This document shows, in pieces, positions 56,401-59,179 of a stretch of 64,000 nt of DNA. How positions within the stretch are numbered: position 1 is the stretch's first letter; each line of letters starts with the position of its first letter. The stretch lies in NCBI GenBank assembly GCA_964019695.1, contig OZ026515.1, positions 72,799,644-72,863,643 on the forward strand. Reading direction: 5' to 3'. Both the position numbers and the translations under genes were made by a program. Origin of the DNA: Loripinus fragilis (taxonomy: Eukaryota > Mollusca > Bivalvia > Lucinida > Lucinidae). The notes under the pieces are model-generated. The model was given only the letters and a program-made list of their open reading frames with translations. It had not been told where the DNA came from and did not search any database.

Positions 56401-59072
56401 CATTAGAATTGTGTCAGCGGGTTGTTACAATGCTGTTAGTCAAACAGAGCTCAGCATAATGCAATGAAAAAAATGGATTTTATGCAGGGAGTAAACACTT
56501 TATTTGCTAACTGTAACCAAAACATTGTCACTTGGCCATTCTCTCATCAGAAAAAATGTGTAAGCATTGTGATGCCTTTAAAATACAGATTAATGAATTT
56601 TGACATCAAAATGCAAATTTTATTGATGTCTAACATTCTAAAGTCATAATTGTTGCAGAAAATGTGCTTTTATTGAATAAAACTCAAGCAAAATAGAATT
56701 TTACCTCATTTAACGCAATATTCAGTCTTGTCGTTAAAGACGTTAAATGCTTCAAATCATAACATAGTTCAAATCATTTCCTTGATCCACAAGTTCATTC
56801 TAATGGTTTTGTAATCAACATACCGGTGTTTGATAGCAATTTGTCTTTTTTTGCCATTTCTCACGTACAGTTGTCTACTGGGGATCAGGGTGGTTACGTG
56901 CATACTAGCAGGCATATGTAATCCATGTTGTGACTTAACCTAGTGTAATGTGACGGATAGGTGCTGCTTTCATGAAATAATATCATTTGCACAACAGACA
57001 ACAATACTTTTTGCATTGCATTTTATGTTTACAATGAATTGAAGTGATTGTTGCGTTTCTTTATTCCTTAAGTATATATGGGCCAGCATAAGATATATTG
57101 ATAAGCATTTCTGAAAATTCACTGTTCAAAAAAAATGGGCAAAGTTTTGCAGTGGGACTACAGGTCTAAATTGATCTTTTTGTTTTTGTTTGATTGATTT
57201 GATTCTTTACGTCTCATCAACAATCTTTCAGTTATGTAGGGACGGCTCTTTTGAGCACCCAAAACATATGCTAAAATTGATGGGTAAGAAAATATTCATA
57301 ATTTAACTCTGAACATTTTTGTTTATCTAAACCTGTGTAAAGCAATTAAGAAAACTATTTGAACCACACCTGGTAGCAGTCAGACATACATGAATATATG
57401 TACACAAAGTTCCAGTTATCCAATAAAACCAATAGTTACAAAACTTATGAAAATTAAAGGGTTTGTGTTTTAATGAAATTTACTGAACTGGCCGTCATGG
57501 CCTGCTTAGACACTGAATAACTGGCACGAGACTGAAACAACTGGTCATGGCCAACAGGACCCCCATTACTAAAACCCTTTATACACATAGAATGTAAATA
57601 TAATCTTTCACATATATTAACTGTATAATTCCCTGACATTTTGACCAAATTTCATTTTCCCTATTCCCCGACCATTATAATTTTTAATATTCCCTGACAT
57701 TTTTCCCACTGTGTATGTCTTGAACCAAGTAAATATGACAATTTGAAGAAAACAAGAGGGCCCTAGGGACCTGGATAGCTCACCTGAATCCTGGCACATG
57801 AAGATATGATGTATTGGCCTGTGGCTTAAGAAATATCATTTAAAGATACTTCTAGTTTTAGCACTGGTGGCCATCTCTGATCAATTTTGGTAGAAGGTAT
57901 CATGAGGAATATTTCTATGACATGATACTGAATTTGGACCAGTGGTTAAGGAGGAGTTGCCCTTAAAGACATTTCTACACCTAGAGCTCTGGTGGCCCCA
58001 TTGTTGAGCGGAGAGGAACCATTTGTGCAGTTTTGGACCAGGGCCTTATAAGGAACATTTCTGTGAAATTATTTTGAATTTGGACTAGCCGTTCAGGAGA
58101 TGTCATTTAAAGATATTTCTTAGCTAGAGCTCTGGTGGCCCTTTTGTTCAGCAGAGTGGAACCATTTGTGCAATTTTGGTAGTGGGAATCATGAGGAACA
58201 ACACTGTAAATTATTTTGAATCTGGACCAGTGGTTCAGGAGGAGATGTCATTTAAAGACATTTCTTATCTAGAGCTCTGGTGGCCCCTTTGTTCAGCATA
58301 CTAGGAGAATCGTTTTTGCAATTTTGGTAGAAGGCATCATGAGGAACAATTCAGTGAAATTATTTTGAATTTGGACCAATGGTTCAGGAGATGTCTTTAA
58401 AAGACATTTCTTATCTAGAGCTCTGGCAGCACCTTTGTTCAGCGGCGCTGAACCATTTGTGCAATTTTGGTAGAAGGCATAATAAGGAACAATTCTGTGA
58501 AGTTATTTTCAATTTGGACCAAGTGGTTCTAGAGGAGATTTCGTTAAAATACATTTCTTAACTAGAGCTCTGGTGGCCCCTTTGTTTAGCGTAGGTGAAT
58601 CATTCATGCAATTTTGGTAGAAGGCATCATGAGGAACAATTCTGTGAAATTATAATTAATTTGGACCAGTGGTTCAGGAGTTGTCATTTAAAAGACTTCT
58701 TATCTAGAGTTAAGGCGGCCCTCATGTTCAGAGGAGCAGAACCATTTATGCAATTTTGGTAGAGAGCATTATGTGGAACATTCATGTGAAATTATTTTAA
58801 ATTTGGACCTGGTCTAGTGGTTTAAGAGTAGATGTAGTTTAAAGAAAAAGTTTACGGACGAACGACGCACGACGGGCGAAGACTGATCACGATAGCTCAC
58901 ATTGAGCCTTCGGCTCAGGTAAGCTAAAAAGAGTATGAACATCTTAACATAAAAAGTTTGATAAAAAGATGGTACCTAGTCCTTCCATCAGATGTTTTGA
59001 GAGGAGTGTCAAGTCTGTACTGGACAAGCCTTCATCATAACTTACAACCTCTAAATCAACAACATATTCAAA
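16565..59072 (-). CDS. PIGS: GPI transamidase subunit PIG-S, 13 exons, N-terminus outside window
   Basis: PIG-S is a subunit of the ER membrane GPI transamidase (with PIGK, GPAA1, PIGT and PIGU), which attaches GPI anchors to proteins at their C-terminus. Thirteen exons on the - strand join in one unbroken frame of 491 residues plus TAA. Every intron has GT-AG ends and every junction phase matches. Landmarks match the human protein as I know it: [123 protein letters not shown]. The C-terminal helix (about residues 456-477) and a basic cytosolic tail end the protein. The human protein is about 555 residues, so roughly 60-70 N-terminal residues with the first membrane helix are missing, presumably upstream of 64000. 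Exons are 57-266 bp and introns up to 11.5 kb. Confidence 0.95.
16760..16920. repeat. Palindromic repeat family, intact reference copy
   Basis: The centre is a near-perfect palindrome: ACTCAAAAGAACCGTCTCA then TGAGACGGTTCTTTTGAGC, flanked by ATTTGTTGTGGG and CCCACAACAAAT. Related copies: 22970-23120, 42935-43060, 54660-54790, 57235-57310, and one split by an insertion (59180-59214 plus 60733-60830). Confidence 0.75.
17661..18849 (+). mobile_element. 1.2 kb element with ATACCCCCCGCA ends and internal tandem repeats
   Basis: ATACCCCCCGCA at 17661-17672 is the exact reverse complement of 18838-18849. The right end is also one arm of a local hairpin (ATACCCCCTACAAAC, then GTTTGCGGGGGGTAT), preceded by a GGACGGACGGACGGATGGAC stretch. 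The interior holds four units of about 165-190 bp starting near 17772, 17937, 18127 and 18317 (each with ATGCATATGTTCA and GTGTCTACATTGTAT). Two further units of about 165 bp start near 18416 and 18580. No protein is encoded. The design resembles bivalve elements with core tandem repeats (pearl-like), but class is not settled. Confidence 0.7.
19262..20320 (-). pseudogene. 5'-truncated non-LTR retrotransposon end: RNase H plus zinc knuckle
   Basis: On the - strand a frame open from about 20320 encodes a type I RNase H domain: [44 protein letters not shown] and [20 protein letters not shown]. These carry the expected D, E, D, D catalytic residues. A TAA at 19583-19585 interrupts it. The same frame continues ([20 protein letters not shown]) into [20 protein letters not shown], a C-x2-C ... 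H ... H-x-C knuckle typical of the end of such elements, and stops at 19262. The reverse transcriptase is missing, with a stop codon just upstream, as expected of 5' truncation. It lies in the PIGS last intron, in the same orientation. Only one stop suggests a fairly young insertion. Confidence 0.75.
20838..21037. mobile_element. 200-bp MITE with TA target site and central palindrome
   Basis: The left end CAGCAAAACCTGTGTAAAAC, running on to GGCCACTC, and the right end (reverse complement) CAGTAAAACCTGTCTAAAGC, running on to GGTCACTC, are imperfect inverted repeats flanked by TA on both sides. Near the centre AAAGTATGGCAGAATGCTCC pairs with GGAGCATTCCGCCATACTTT. It ends 33 bp past the donor of PIGS exon l. 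Confidence 0.75.
21071..21128 (-). CDS. PIGS: PIGS exon l (micro-exon)
   Basis: 58 bp, phase 1 start, phase 2 end. It encodes (E)[18 protein letters not shown] and two bases of Lys. It matches human AFFDPSLLHLLYFPDDQK with His where human has Asp. The acceptor lies in an A/T-rich run (TTTTTTTTCAG) and the donor is GTAATA. A 200-bp MITE ends 33 bp past the donor. Confidence 0.95.
21692..21772. repeat. Inverted repeat, 21-bp perfect arms
   Basis: GTTCATGGAATCATGAATAC (then T) on the left is matched exactly by AGTATTCATGATTCCATGAA (then C) on the right, around a loop of about 39 bp. Confidence 0.85.
22321..22556 (+). mobile_element. MITE family with CATGAGATTTCCAACAATG ends, copy 2
   Basis: The left end is GAGCCAGTGCATGAGATTTC then CAACAATGCGG. 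The right end is CCACATTGTTGGAAATCTCA then TGCC, its reverse complement over about 22 bp. It is the best-preserved of the four copies and sits 25 bp from the donor of PIGS exon k. Confidence 0.8.
22582..22684 (-). CDS. PIGS: PIGS exon k
   Basis: 103 bp, phase 0 start, phase 1 end. It encodes [20 protein letters not shown] and [14 protein letters not shown], matching the helical human segment that ends AFVASQEAVTSS. The acceptor is TATTGCAG and the donor GTAAGT. A 236-bp MITE ends about 25 bp past the donor. Confidence 0.95.
22685..23482 (-). other. PIGS intron between exons j and k
   Basis: 0.8 kb holding a small hairpin-like GATCAGACTGCGGGGATG stretch (about 22865-22920) and a degenerate copy of the GTGGGTACTCAAA palindromic repeat (22970-23120). 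Nothing else recognised. Confidence 0.6.
23483..23611 (-). CDS. PIGS: PIGS exon j
   Basis: 129 bp, phase 0 at both ends. It encodes [40 protein letters not shown] and GKE. Nearly every conserved residue of the human [20 protein letters not shown] and SNIVIKDD block is present. The acceptor is GCTACAG and the donor GTACGT. Confidence 0.97.
23612..25406 (-). other. PIGS intron between exons i and j
   Basis: 1.8 kb, of which 1.1 kb is the 26-bp satellite. The remainder (24846-25406) shows nothing I can name. Confidence 0.7.
23735..24845. repeat. 26-bp satellite, about 42 copies
   Basis: The consensus unit is TTGATGAATTATCAGTACCA then TAGCCC. Two main variants alternate: TTGATGAATTATCAGTATCA with TGGCCC, and TTGATAAATTATCAGTACCA with TAGCCA. 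TTGATAAATTATCAA variants are nearly self-complementary. A few more degenerate copies occur at 27310-27420. It is non-coding and lies in the PIGS intron between exons i and j. Confidence 0.9.
25407..25463 (-). CDS. PIGS: PIGS exon i
   Basis: 57 bp, phase 0 at both ends, encoding [19 protein letters not shown]. It corresponds to the human CLLSGPTSEGLMTW segment in position and length. The acceptor is TATTCCAG and the donor GTAAGA. Confidence 0.92.
25520..26830 (+). repeat. Degenerate tandem units, core of a hairpin-ended repeat
   Basis: Repeated phrases such as GACAGATCAAATTTG, TAGAAGGTCACC and GAAGATGTTTAAAG recur about every 165 bp, with the pogo-like MITE inserted in the middle. They resemble the units in the element at 57752-58927, but no hairpin end is present here. 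Confidence 0.5.
26037..26515. mobile_element. Pogo-like MITE, 479 bp, copy 1
   Basis: The left end is CAGTCAAAACTCTTTATTAC and the right end, reverse-complemented, is CAGTCAACCCTCTTTATAAC, both flanked by TA. Ends of this type are typical of pogo/Tigger relatives in the Tc1/mariner group. A second copy of the same length is at 42404-42882. There is no transposase. Confidence 0.8.
27101..27283. mobile_element. Foldback element, TTAACCCTTAAAGCGCC family, copy 1
   Basis: The right end reads TCGTCTGCTGCAGTCGTGAT then TGGCGCTTTAAGGGTTTA. The inner arms TGATATTTCATCAGAATTGT and ATTTGCATGAAATATCAT pair around CTGCCAGACA. The left outer end is partly eroded. Other copies: 33762-33976 and 43155-43387. 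Confidence 0.65.
28342..28515. mobile_element. Long foldback hairpin, copy 1
   Basis: Arms of about 80 bp: TTTCATGCCTGTTTGTAGTA and TAGTCAAA pair with TTTGACTATACTACAAACAG and GCATGAAA. Inward, GTGGACGACCTGATGCACTA and TTGCAC pair with GTGCAATAGTGCATCAGGTC and GTCCAC. The loop is GAGGCCGAAGGCC. A diverged relative lies at 29271-29427. Confidence 0.85.
28530..28960 (-). repeat. Dispersed repeat, copy 1 (inverted)
   Basis: The reverse complement of 28600-28690 (CATAAAGTGTGGGTACTCAT, TTTCTTAGTTATAAC) matches 38230-38300 and 52325-52400. It sits between two foldback hairpins. Boundaries are approximate. Confidence 0.55.
29271..29427. mobile_element. Long foldback hairpin, copy 2
   Basis: CTTGCCTGTTAGGTAGAATA and GTCAAAAC pair with GTTTTGACTATTCACCAAAC and AGGCAAG. 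The inner arms GACAGCTCAATGCCCTATTA and GTGCAATGAGCTGTCC pair less well than in copy 1. The loop is around GGCCCTACGGCC. It lies 60 bp from exon h's donor. Confidence 0.8.
29489..29754 (-). CDS. PIGS: PIGS exon h (longest)
   Basis: 266 bp, phase 1 start, phase 0 end. It encodes [80 protein letters not shown] and LLLNLHVQ. This is the most conserved PIG-S lumenal segment. The acceptor is TGTTTCAAG and the donor GTGAGT. An NET sequon (PRENETL) is a possible N-glycosylation site in the lumen. Confidence 0.97.
30151..30346 (-). mobile_element. tRNA-derived SINE
   Basis: Read on the - strand it has TGGCTCAGTGGTAGAGTGCT (A box), GGGTTGCAGGTTCGAGCCTC (B box), CTTGAGCAAGACAC and the tail GACTGGGACGTAAAGAATCA. 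It is the best-preserved copy. Confidence 0.8.
31646..31785. repeat. Foldback repeat, TTAATGCAT-ended family, copy 2
   Basis: GATCACACAC and TTTCATTGCATTAAC pair with GTTAATGCATGAAA and TGTGTGATC. The central stem has GAGCACTCGGCCTATG against GGGCCTCGTGTTC. It lies 54 bp from exon g's donor and is related to 4716-4845. Confidence 0.7.
31839..31959 (-). CDS. PIGS: PIGS exon g
   Basis: 121 bp, phase 0 start, phase 1 end. It encodes [40 protein letters not shown] and the first base of Gly. [13 protein letters not shown] matches human LPHVINPVESRLG. The acceptor is ACTTTTCAG and the donor GTAAGC. Confidence 0.96.
32940..33170. mobile_element. TTCTAATGCACTTGC-ended MITE, uninterrupted copy
   Basis: It starts TTCTAATGCACTTGCAAATG and ends near TTAATAGTGCATTAAAATGG. 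The same repeat occurs at 43537-46133, interrupted by a 2.4 kb element. This copy shows the uninterrupted order across the insertion point (CTTGCAAATGCAACACGATG then TCTGATTGGA). Confidence 0.55.
33175..33309. mobile_element. Foldback with arms of about 60 bp
   Basis: GGGGATAACCATATTCAAAA, TTTTCATTTGGG and TATATTGTCGGATATAC on the left pair with GTATATCCAACGATATACC, CCCAAATGAAAATTTTGAAT and ACAGTTATCCCC on the right. A diverged relative at 46134-46290 again follows the TTCTAATGCACT MITE, so the two may form one composite family. Confidence 0.8.
33416..33477 (-). CDS. PIGS: PIGS exon f
   Basis: 62 bp, phase 1 start, phase 0 end. It encodes [20 protein letters not shown], aligned with human YVQPFLxxL then FSVDSQ. 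The acceptor is CCTTTTAG and the donor GTGAGT. A 231-bp MITE begins 25 bp upstream of the acceptor. Confidence 0.95.
33503..33733 (-). mobile_element. MITE family with CATGAGATTTCCAACAATG ends, copy 3
   Basis: The ends are GAGCCAGTGCATGAGATTAA and ACATTGTTGGAAAACTCA. The core (GAGCCTCTGCAGCCTCCTTT, GCGTGTATGCGCAGGCTGAT) is inverted relative to copies 1, 2 and 4. It begins 25 bp upstream of the acceptor of exon f. Confidence 0.75.
33762..33976. mobile_element. Foldback element, TTAACCCTTAAAGCGCC family, copy 2
   Basis: The left end TTAACCCTTAAAGCGCCAAT and the right end (reverse complement) TTAACCCGTAAGGCGTCACC are inverted repeats. The inner arms AAGAATCGTCTGCC and GGCAGACGATTCTC-like sequence with ATGATATTTCAT form a tight stem. 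Confidence 0.75.
34285..34480 (-). mobile_element. tRNA-derived SINE interrupted by a 34-G tract
   Basis: The - strand copy has AGTGGCTCAGTAGTACTT (A box region), CTTGAGCAAGGCAC and the tail GACTGGGACATAAGCC. A run of 34 G on the + strand (34356-34389) sits in its body where other copies read GGAGGGTCTTCTTGGG, so the tract may have expanded from a G-rich part of the SINE. Confidence 0.7.
34356..34389 (+). repeat. Homopolymer of 34 G
   Basis: A pure G run on the + strand. Exact length may be affected by sequencing error. Confidence 0.9.
34771..34891 (-). CDS. PIGS: PIGS exon e
   Basis: 121 bp, phase 0 start, phase 1 end. It encodes [20 protein letters not shown] and [20 protein letters not shown]. 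The segment [13 protein letters not shown] with W-x-I-x-x-AV downstream is a clear PIG-S signature (human GYEITFSLLNPDP). The acceptor is TAATTTCAG and the donor GTGACT. Confidence 0.95.
34984..35192. mobile_element. Foldback element, CAACTCAACTGAG family
   Basis: GTTATAAAACTTTTTTC then TCAACTCAACTGAG on the left pairs with CTCAGCTGAGTTGAGTATGA then AAAAAGTTTTATAAC on the right. A fragment of the family (AACTCAACTGAGCATGAAAT, TATCCTGCTCATAAATG) is at about 15640-15720. Confidence 0.7.
35292..37631. mobile_element. 2.3 kb inverted-repeat element with a 17-bp motif array
   Basis: The terminal 24 bp are perfect inverted repeats: GGGCATGTTCAAAAATAATG then AAGC on the left, and the reverse complement on the right. 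AGAG flanks both sides (35288-35291 and 37632-37635), a possible 4-bp target duplication. The interior contains six copies of a GTGTTACACTCCTTAGT-like motif in both orientations and no frame resembling a transposase. Probably a non-autonomous DNA transposon; superfamily not assigned. Confidence 0.7.
35838..37453. repeat. Six spaced copies of a 17-bp motif
   Basis: GTGTTACACTCCTTAGT occurs at 35838 (+) and 37045 (+). Near-identical copies are at 36005 (-, TTAAAGGAGTGTAACA), 36532 (-, exact), 36880 (+, GTGCTACACTCCTTAGT) and 37437 (+, GGTTTTACACTCCTTAGT). Spacings are 167, 527, 348, 165 and 392 bp. The sequence between copies is not repeated. Confidence 0.85.
38150..38480 (+). repeat. Dispersed repeat, copy 2
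   Basis: It shares TTCAAACGCCTATAACTTTC, CAAGTGTGGGTAGTCATTTT and CTTAGTTAGAACACGAGGAA with 52250-52370 allowing mismatches, and the inverted copy with 28530-28960. It contains CAACGTCATCA and TGACGTCATTTG. A palindrome (ATATCAATCACTAGTGATTG) at about 38094-38133 precedes it. Confidence 0.6.
39855..40047 (-). mobile_element. tRNA-derived SINE, diverged copy
   Basis: Read on the - strand: GGTGGCTCAGTGGTAGAACT (A box), GGCTGGTTTGAGATTAGCC (degenerate B box) and TTTAGCAAGACACTTTATGC in the body. Confidence 0.7.
40125..41959. repeat. 36-bp minisatellite, 51 copies
   Basis: The unit is ATGCTTGGCAAATCAGGAGG then GGACTGGTCTAAGTTC. Variants are GGCAAA/GGTAAA and GGAGGGGACTGG/GGAGAGGGCTGG. The first half is mainly GGCAAA with GGGGACTGG; the last ten units are identical GGTAAA with GAGGGCTGG. 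One unit (about 40707) lacks a base. Because 36 is a multiple of three, long open frames run through it on both strands; these are not genes. It lies in a PIGS intron. Confidence 0.95.
42404..42882. mobile_element. Pogo-like MITE, 479 bp, copy 2
   Basis: Same length and end-to-end similarity to 26037-26515, with left end CAGTCAAAACTCTTTATAAC and TA on both sides. It differs from copy 1 by scattered substitutions and small compensating indels. Confidence 0.85.
42935..43060. repeat. Palindromic GTGGGTACTCAAAA repeat, diverged copy
   Basis: TTGTGGGTACTAAAAAATGC then CTCAATGAGAAGGTTCTTTT and GAGCACCCAAAACAAATG. The palindrome is decayed on the left arm. Confidence 0.6.
43155..43387. mobile_element. 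Foldback element, TTAACCCTTAAAGCGCC family, copy 3, with a nested palindrome
   Basis: The left end is TTAACCCTTAATGCGCCAAT and the right end GACGCTTTAAGGGTTTA. At about 43226-43306 it contains a second palindrome (AAACAATGTGGATCCAGATC, AGACTGCTCCTATAGGAGCA, GTCTGTTCTGGGTCCACCTG) that copies 1 and 2 lack at that place, so it is a later insertion. Confidence 0.7.
43537..46290. mobile_element. TTCTAATGCACT-ended MITE and foldback, interrupted copy
   Basis: The left part 43537-43559 (TTCTAATGCACTCGCGCCCA) and the right part 45957-46133 (TGTGACATCTGATTGGAAAA ... GCGCAAGTGCATTAGAA) are two halves of the repeat that is uninterrupted at 32940-33170. A 2.4 kb element sits between them. At 46134-46290 follows a diverged foldback (GGGAATAACCATATTCAAAG). 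It ends about 80 bp from PIGS exon d. Confidence 0.65.
43560..45953. mobile_element. PIF/Harbinger-like non-autonomous element made of AATGGCCATT motifs
   Basis: The left end is CACTACTGCATAAACTCCCA then TTTAAATCCCATTAA. The right end, reverse-complemented, is CACTACTGCACATAAAACCC then ATTAAATTCC. Both are flanked by TAA (43557-43559 and 45954-45956), the 3-bp target typical of PIF/Harbinger. Dozens of AATGGCCATTAA or AATGGGCATTAA-like words in both orientations fill two blocks (about 43590-44120 and 45130-45930) around a middle of ordinary AT-rich sequence. No transposase frame exists; the open frames within it are chance. Confidence 0.75.
46370..46479 (-). CDS. PIGS: PIGS exon d
   Basis: 110 bp, phase 1 start, phase 0 end. 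It encodes [20 protein letters not shown] and [16 protein letters not shown]. The acceptor is TTTATGTAG and the donor GTATTA. It is followed by the largest PIGS intron, 11.5 kb. Confidence 0.85.
47714..48793. mobile_element. Inverted-repeat element with AAAGGACCTCTGAC ends
   Basis: AAAGGACCTCTGAC at 47714-47727 is repeated inverted at 48779-48792, and further in GGTATCTGCCTAT and ATAGGCAGCGATACAC pair loosely. 1.08 kb, non-coding. Confidence 0.5.
48458..48562. repeat. Inverted repeat with ATCATTCCCCCC ends
   Basis: ATCATTCCCCCCTGAGTCCC then A on the left and TGGGACTCGGGGGGGAATGA then T on the right are inverted repeats of 21 bp with one or two mismatches, 105 bp overall, inside the AAAGGACCTCTGAC element. 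Confidence 0.75.
48823..48868. repeat. Short hairpin
   Basis: TTTTATCTCGGACCC pairs with GGGTCCGAGCTTTTAT around a loop of about 16 bp (GATAAAATTATACT). Confidence 0.65.
48924..49119. mobile_element. Foldback element with GAAGGCCCTGATGAGAT ends
   Basis: CGAAGGCCCTGATGAGAT and GCGGGTCTACACTATT pair with AATGGATAGTGTAGACCCGC and ATCTCTCCAAGGCCTTCATC. The inner part (CTTTCCCGACAAGAATG against TCTTTATATCGGGAGAATG) also pairs loosely. 196 bp. Confidence 0.7.
50216..50260. repeat. (CA)n microsatellite
   Basis: Two runs of CA separated by GCACGGACG. Short open frames on both strands here are artefacts. Confidence 0.9.
50452..50486. repeat. Homopolymer of 35 C
   Basis: A pure C run on the + strand, ending in GGGC. 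Confidence 0.9.
50795..50920 (+). repeat. Right end of a hairpin-ended repeat
   Basis: GTGGTTTCAGAGGAGATGTT, GATGGACGGAGAGATG, GTCACTGGTATACTATAAGC and TCAACAATGAGCTTTCCGCT (then CCGGTGAGC) match the right end of the element at 59215-60732 with mismatches. Only the end is present. Confidence 0.6.
50941..51830 (+). repeat. 192-bp tandem repeat block with palindromic ends
   Basis: TCAATGTGTGAACA recurs at 50991, 51183 and 51375 (period 192), then at 51556 and 51659 in shortened units. The block begins AACAAGAGCAAACTCTGCTT and ends with GGATGGACAGATGGACAGAT, then CTGCATTTTGCCAAGGCCAT and GCAGG. The GGACAGATGG stretch and hairpin end repeat the plan of other tandem-repeat elements in the window. 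A 163-codon frame (50998-51489) exists only because 192 is divisible by three. Confidence 0.75.
51864..52004 (-). CDS. PIGS: PIGS exon c
   Basis: 141 bp, phase 1 at both ends. It encodes [40 protein letters not shown] and VPKYKQ. It lies between a TTTTCAG acceptor and a GTAAAG donor. A block of 192-bp tandem repeats begins just past its donor, at about 51830 and below. Confidence 0.85.
52195..52570 (+). repeat. Dispersed repeat, copy 3
   Basis: It is similar to 38150-38480, sharing TTTCAAACGCCTGTAACTTT and CTTAGTTAGATCGCAAGAAA with mismatches, and is preceded by clustered GTATTTCAC/GTGAAAATA inverted words at 52150-52235. Confidence 0.6.
52554..52700. mobile_element. Long foldback hairpin
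   Basis: ATTCAAATTTTTGGAATGAA and TATGCCATTTATTTCATCTC on the left pair with ATGAAATAAATGGCATATTC and ATTCCAAAAATTTGAAT on the right, arms about 65 bp in all. The loop holds a second hairpin, TTTCATTCGTGGC against GCCACTCATGAAAT. Confidence 0.85.
52913..53151 (+). mobile_element. MITE family with CATGAGATTTCCAACAATG ends, copy 4
   Basis: ACATGAGATTTCCAACAGTG at the left and CACTTTGTTGGAAATCACAT at the right. The core CAGCCTGTGCATGCGCACAG and GGAGGCTGCACAGGCTCGTC agrees with copies 1 and 2. Confidence 0.75.
53529..54353. mobile_element. hAT-like non-autonomous element with 8-bp target duplication
   Basis: It begins TAGGGCTGCTGCGAG and ends GATCCACAGCCCTA, so the outer eight bases are inverted repeats. 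The 8-bp AATAGTGT flanks it directly on both sides (53521-53528 and 54354-54361). TAGGGCTG ends and an 8-bp duplication are the marks of hAT elements. The 825-bp interior carries subterminal GGATCGCGATC/ATCAGATCGGATCG-like words and no transposase. Confidence 0.85.
54660..54790. repeat. Palindromic repeat, diverged copy
   Basis: AAAGTTTTGGTTATGTAAAA, GAAACGTCTCCTTGACACGT and TTCTTTCAAGCACCCAAAAC followed by AAATG show the same arrangement as 16760-16920. Confidence 0.55.
55525..55626 (-). CDS. PIGS: PIGS exon b
   Basis: 102 bp, phase 1 at both ends. It encodes [20 protein letters not shown] and [13 protein letters not shown]. The donor reads GTTGGT, weaker than the GTAAG/GTGAG type of most other junctions, but the phase joins cleanly to exon c. 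Confidence 0.82.
55627..58975 (-). other. PIGS intron between exons a and b
   Basis: 3.3 kb: a short palindrome (55815-55870, GATGAAATGCTGCATCATGC then AGCATTTC), a partial SINE tail with part of the palindromic repeat (57180-57310) and the hairpin-ended element (57752-58927). 55930-57170 shows nothing recognised. Confidence 0.7.
57752..58927 (+). mobile_element. Hairpin-ended element with six tandem units of about 145 bp
   Basis: It starts ACAAGAGGGCCCTAGGGACC then TGGATAGCTCACCTGA. It ends GGACGAACGACGCACGACGG, TAGCTCACATTGAGCCTTCG, GCTCAGGTAAGCTAA. The interior repeats CTAGAGCTCTGGTGGCC about every 145 bp (near 57975, 58117, 58263, 58406, 58554 and 58698). AGCTCACCTGA at the left is inverted at the right. 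The GAGCC-TTC-GGCTC hairpin close before CTAA recalls Helitron 3' ends, but a 5' TC is not evident. It ends 48 bp from exon a's donor. Confidence 0.7.
58976..59072 (-). CDS. PIGS: PIGS exon a (first found in window)
   Basis: 97 bp, phase 0 start, phase 1 end. It encodes [20 protein letters not shown] then [12 protein letters not shown], early lumenal domain. The acceptor is TTTTCCAG and the donor GTACC. This is the least conserved of the exons by eye, but its phase and its position fit. A hairpin-ended repeat ends 48 bp past its donor. Confidence 0.8.
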
Positions 59073-59179
59073 CTGGAAAAGAAGAATGTATTAGCCATCT
59101 TATGAGAAAACAATACTAATGATGTACATGCATTAGGTATGTCTCACGCAAGCCTCCAGATATGAATATCTTTTCTAAT

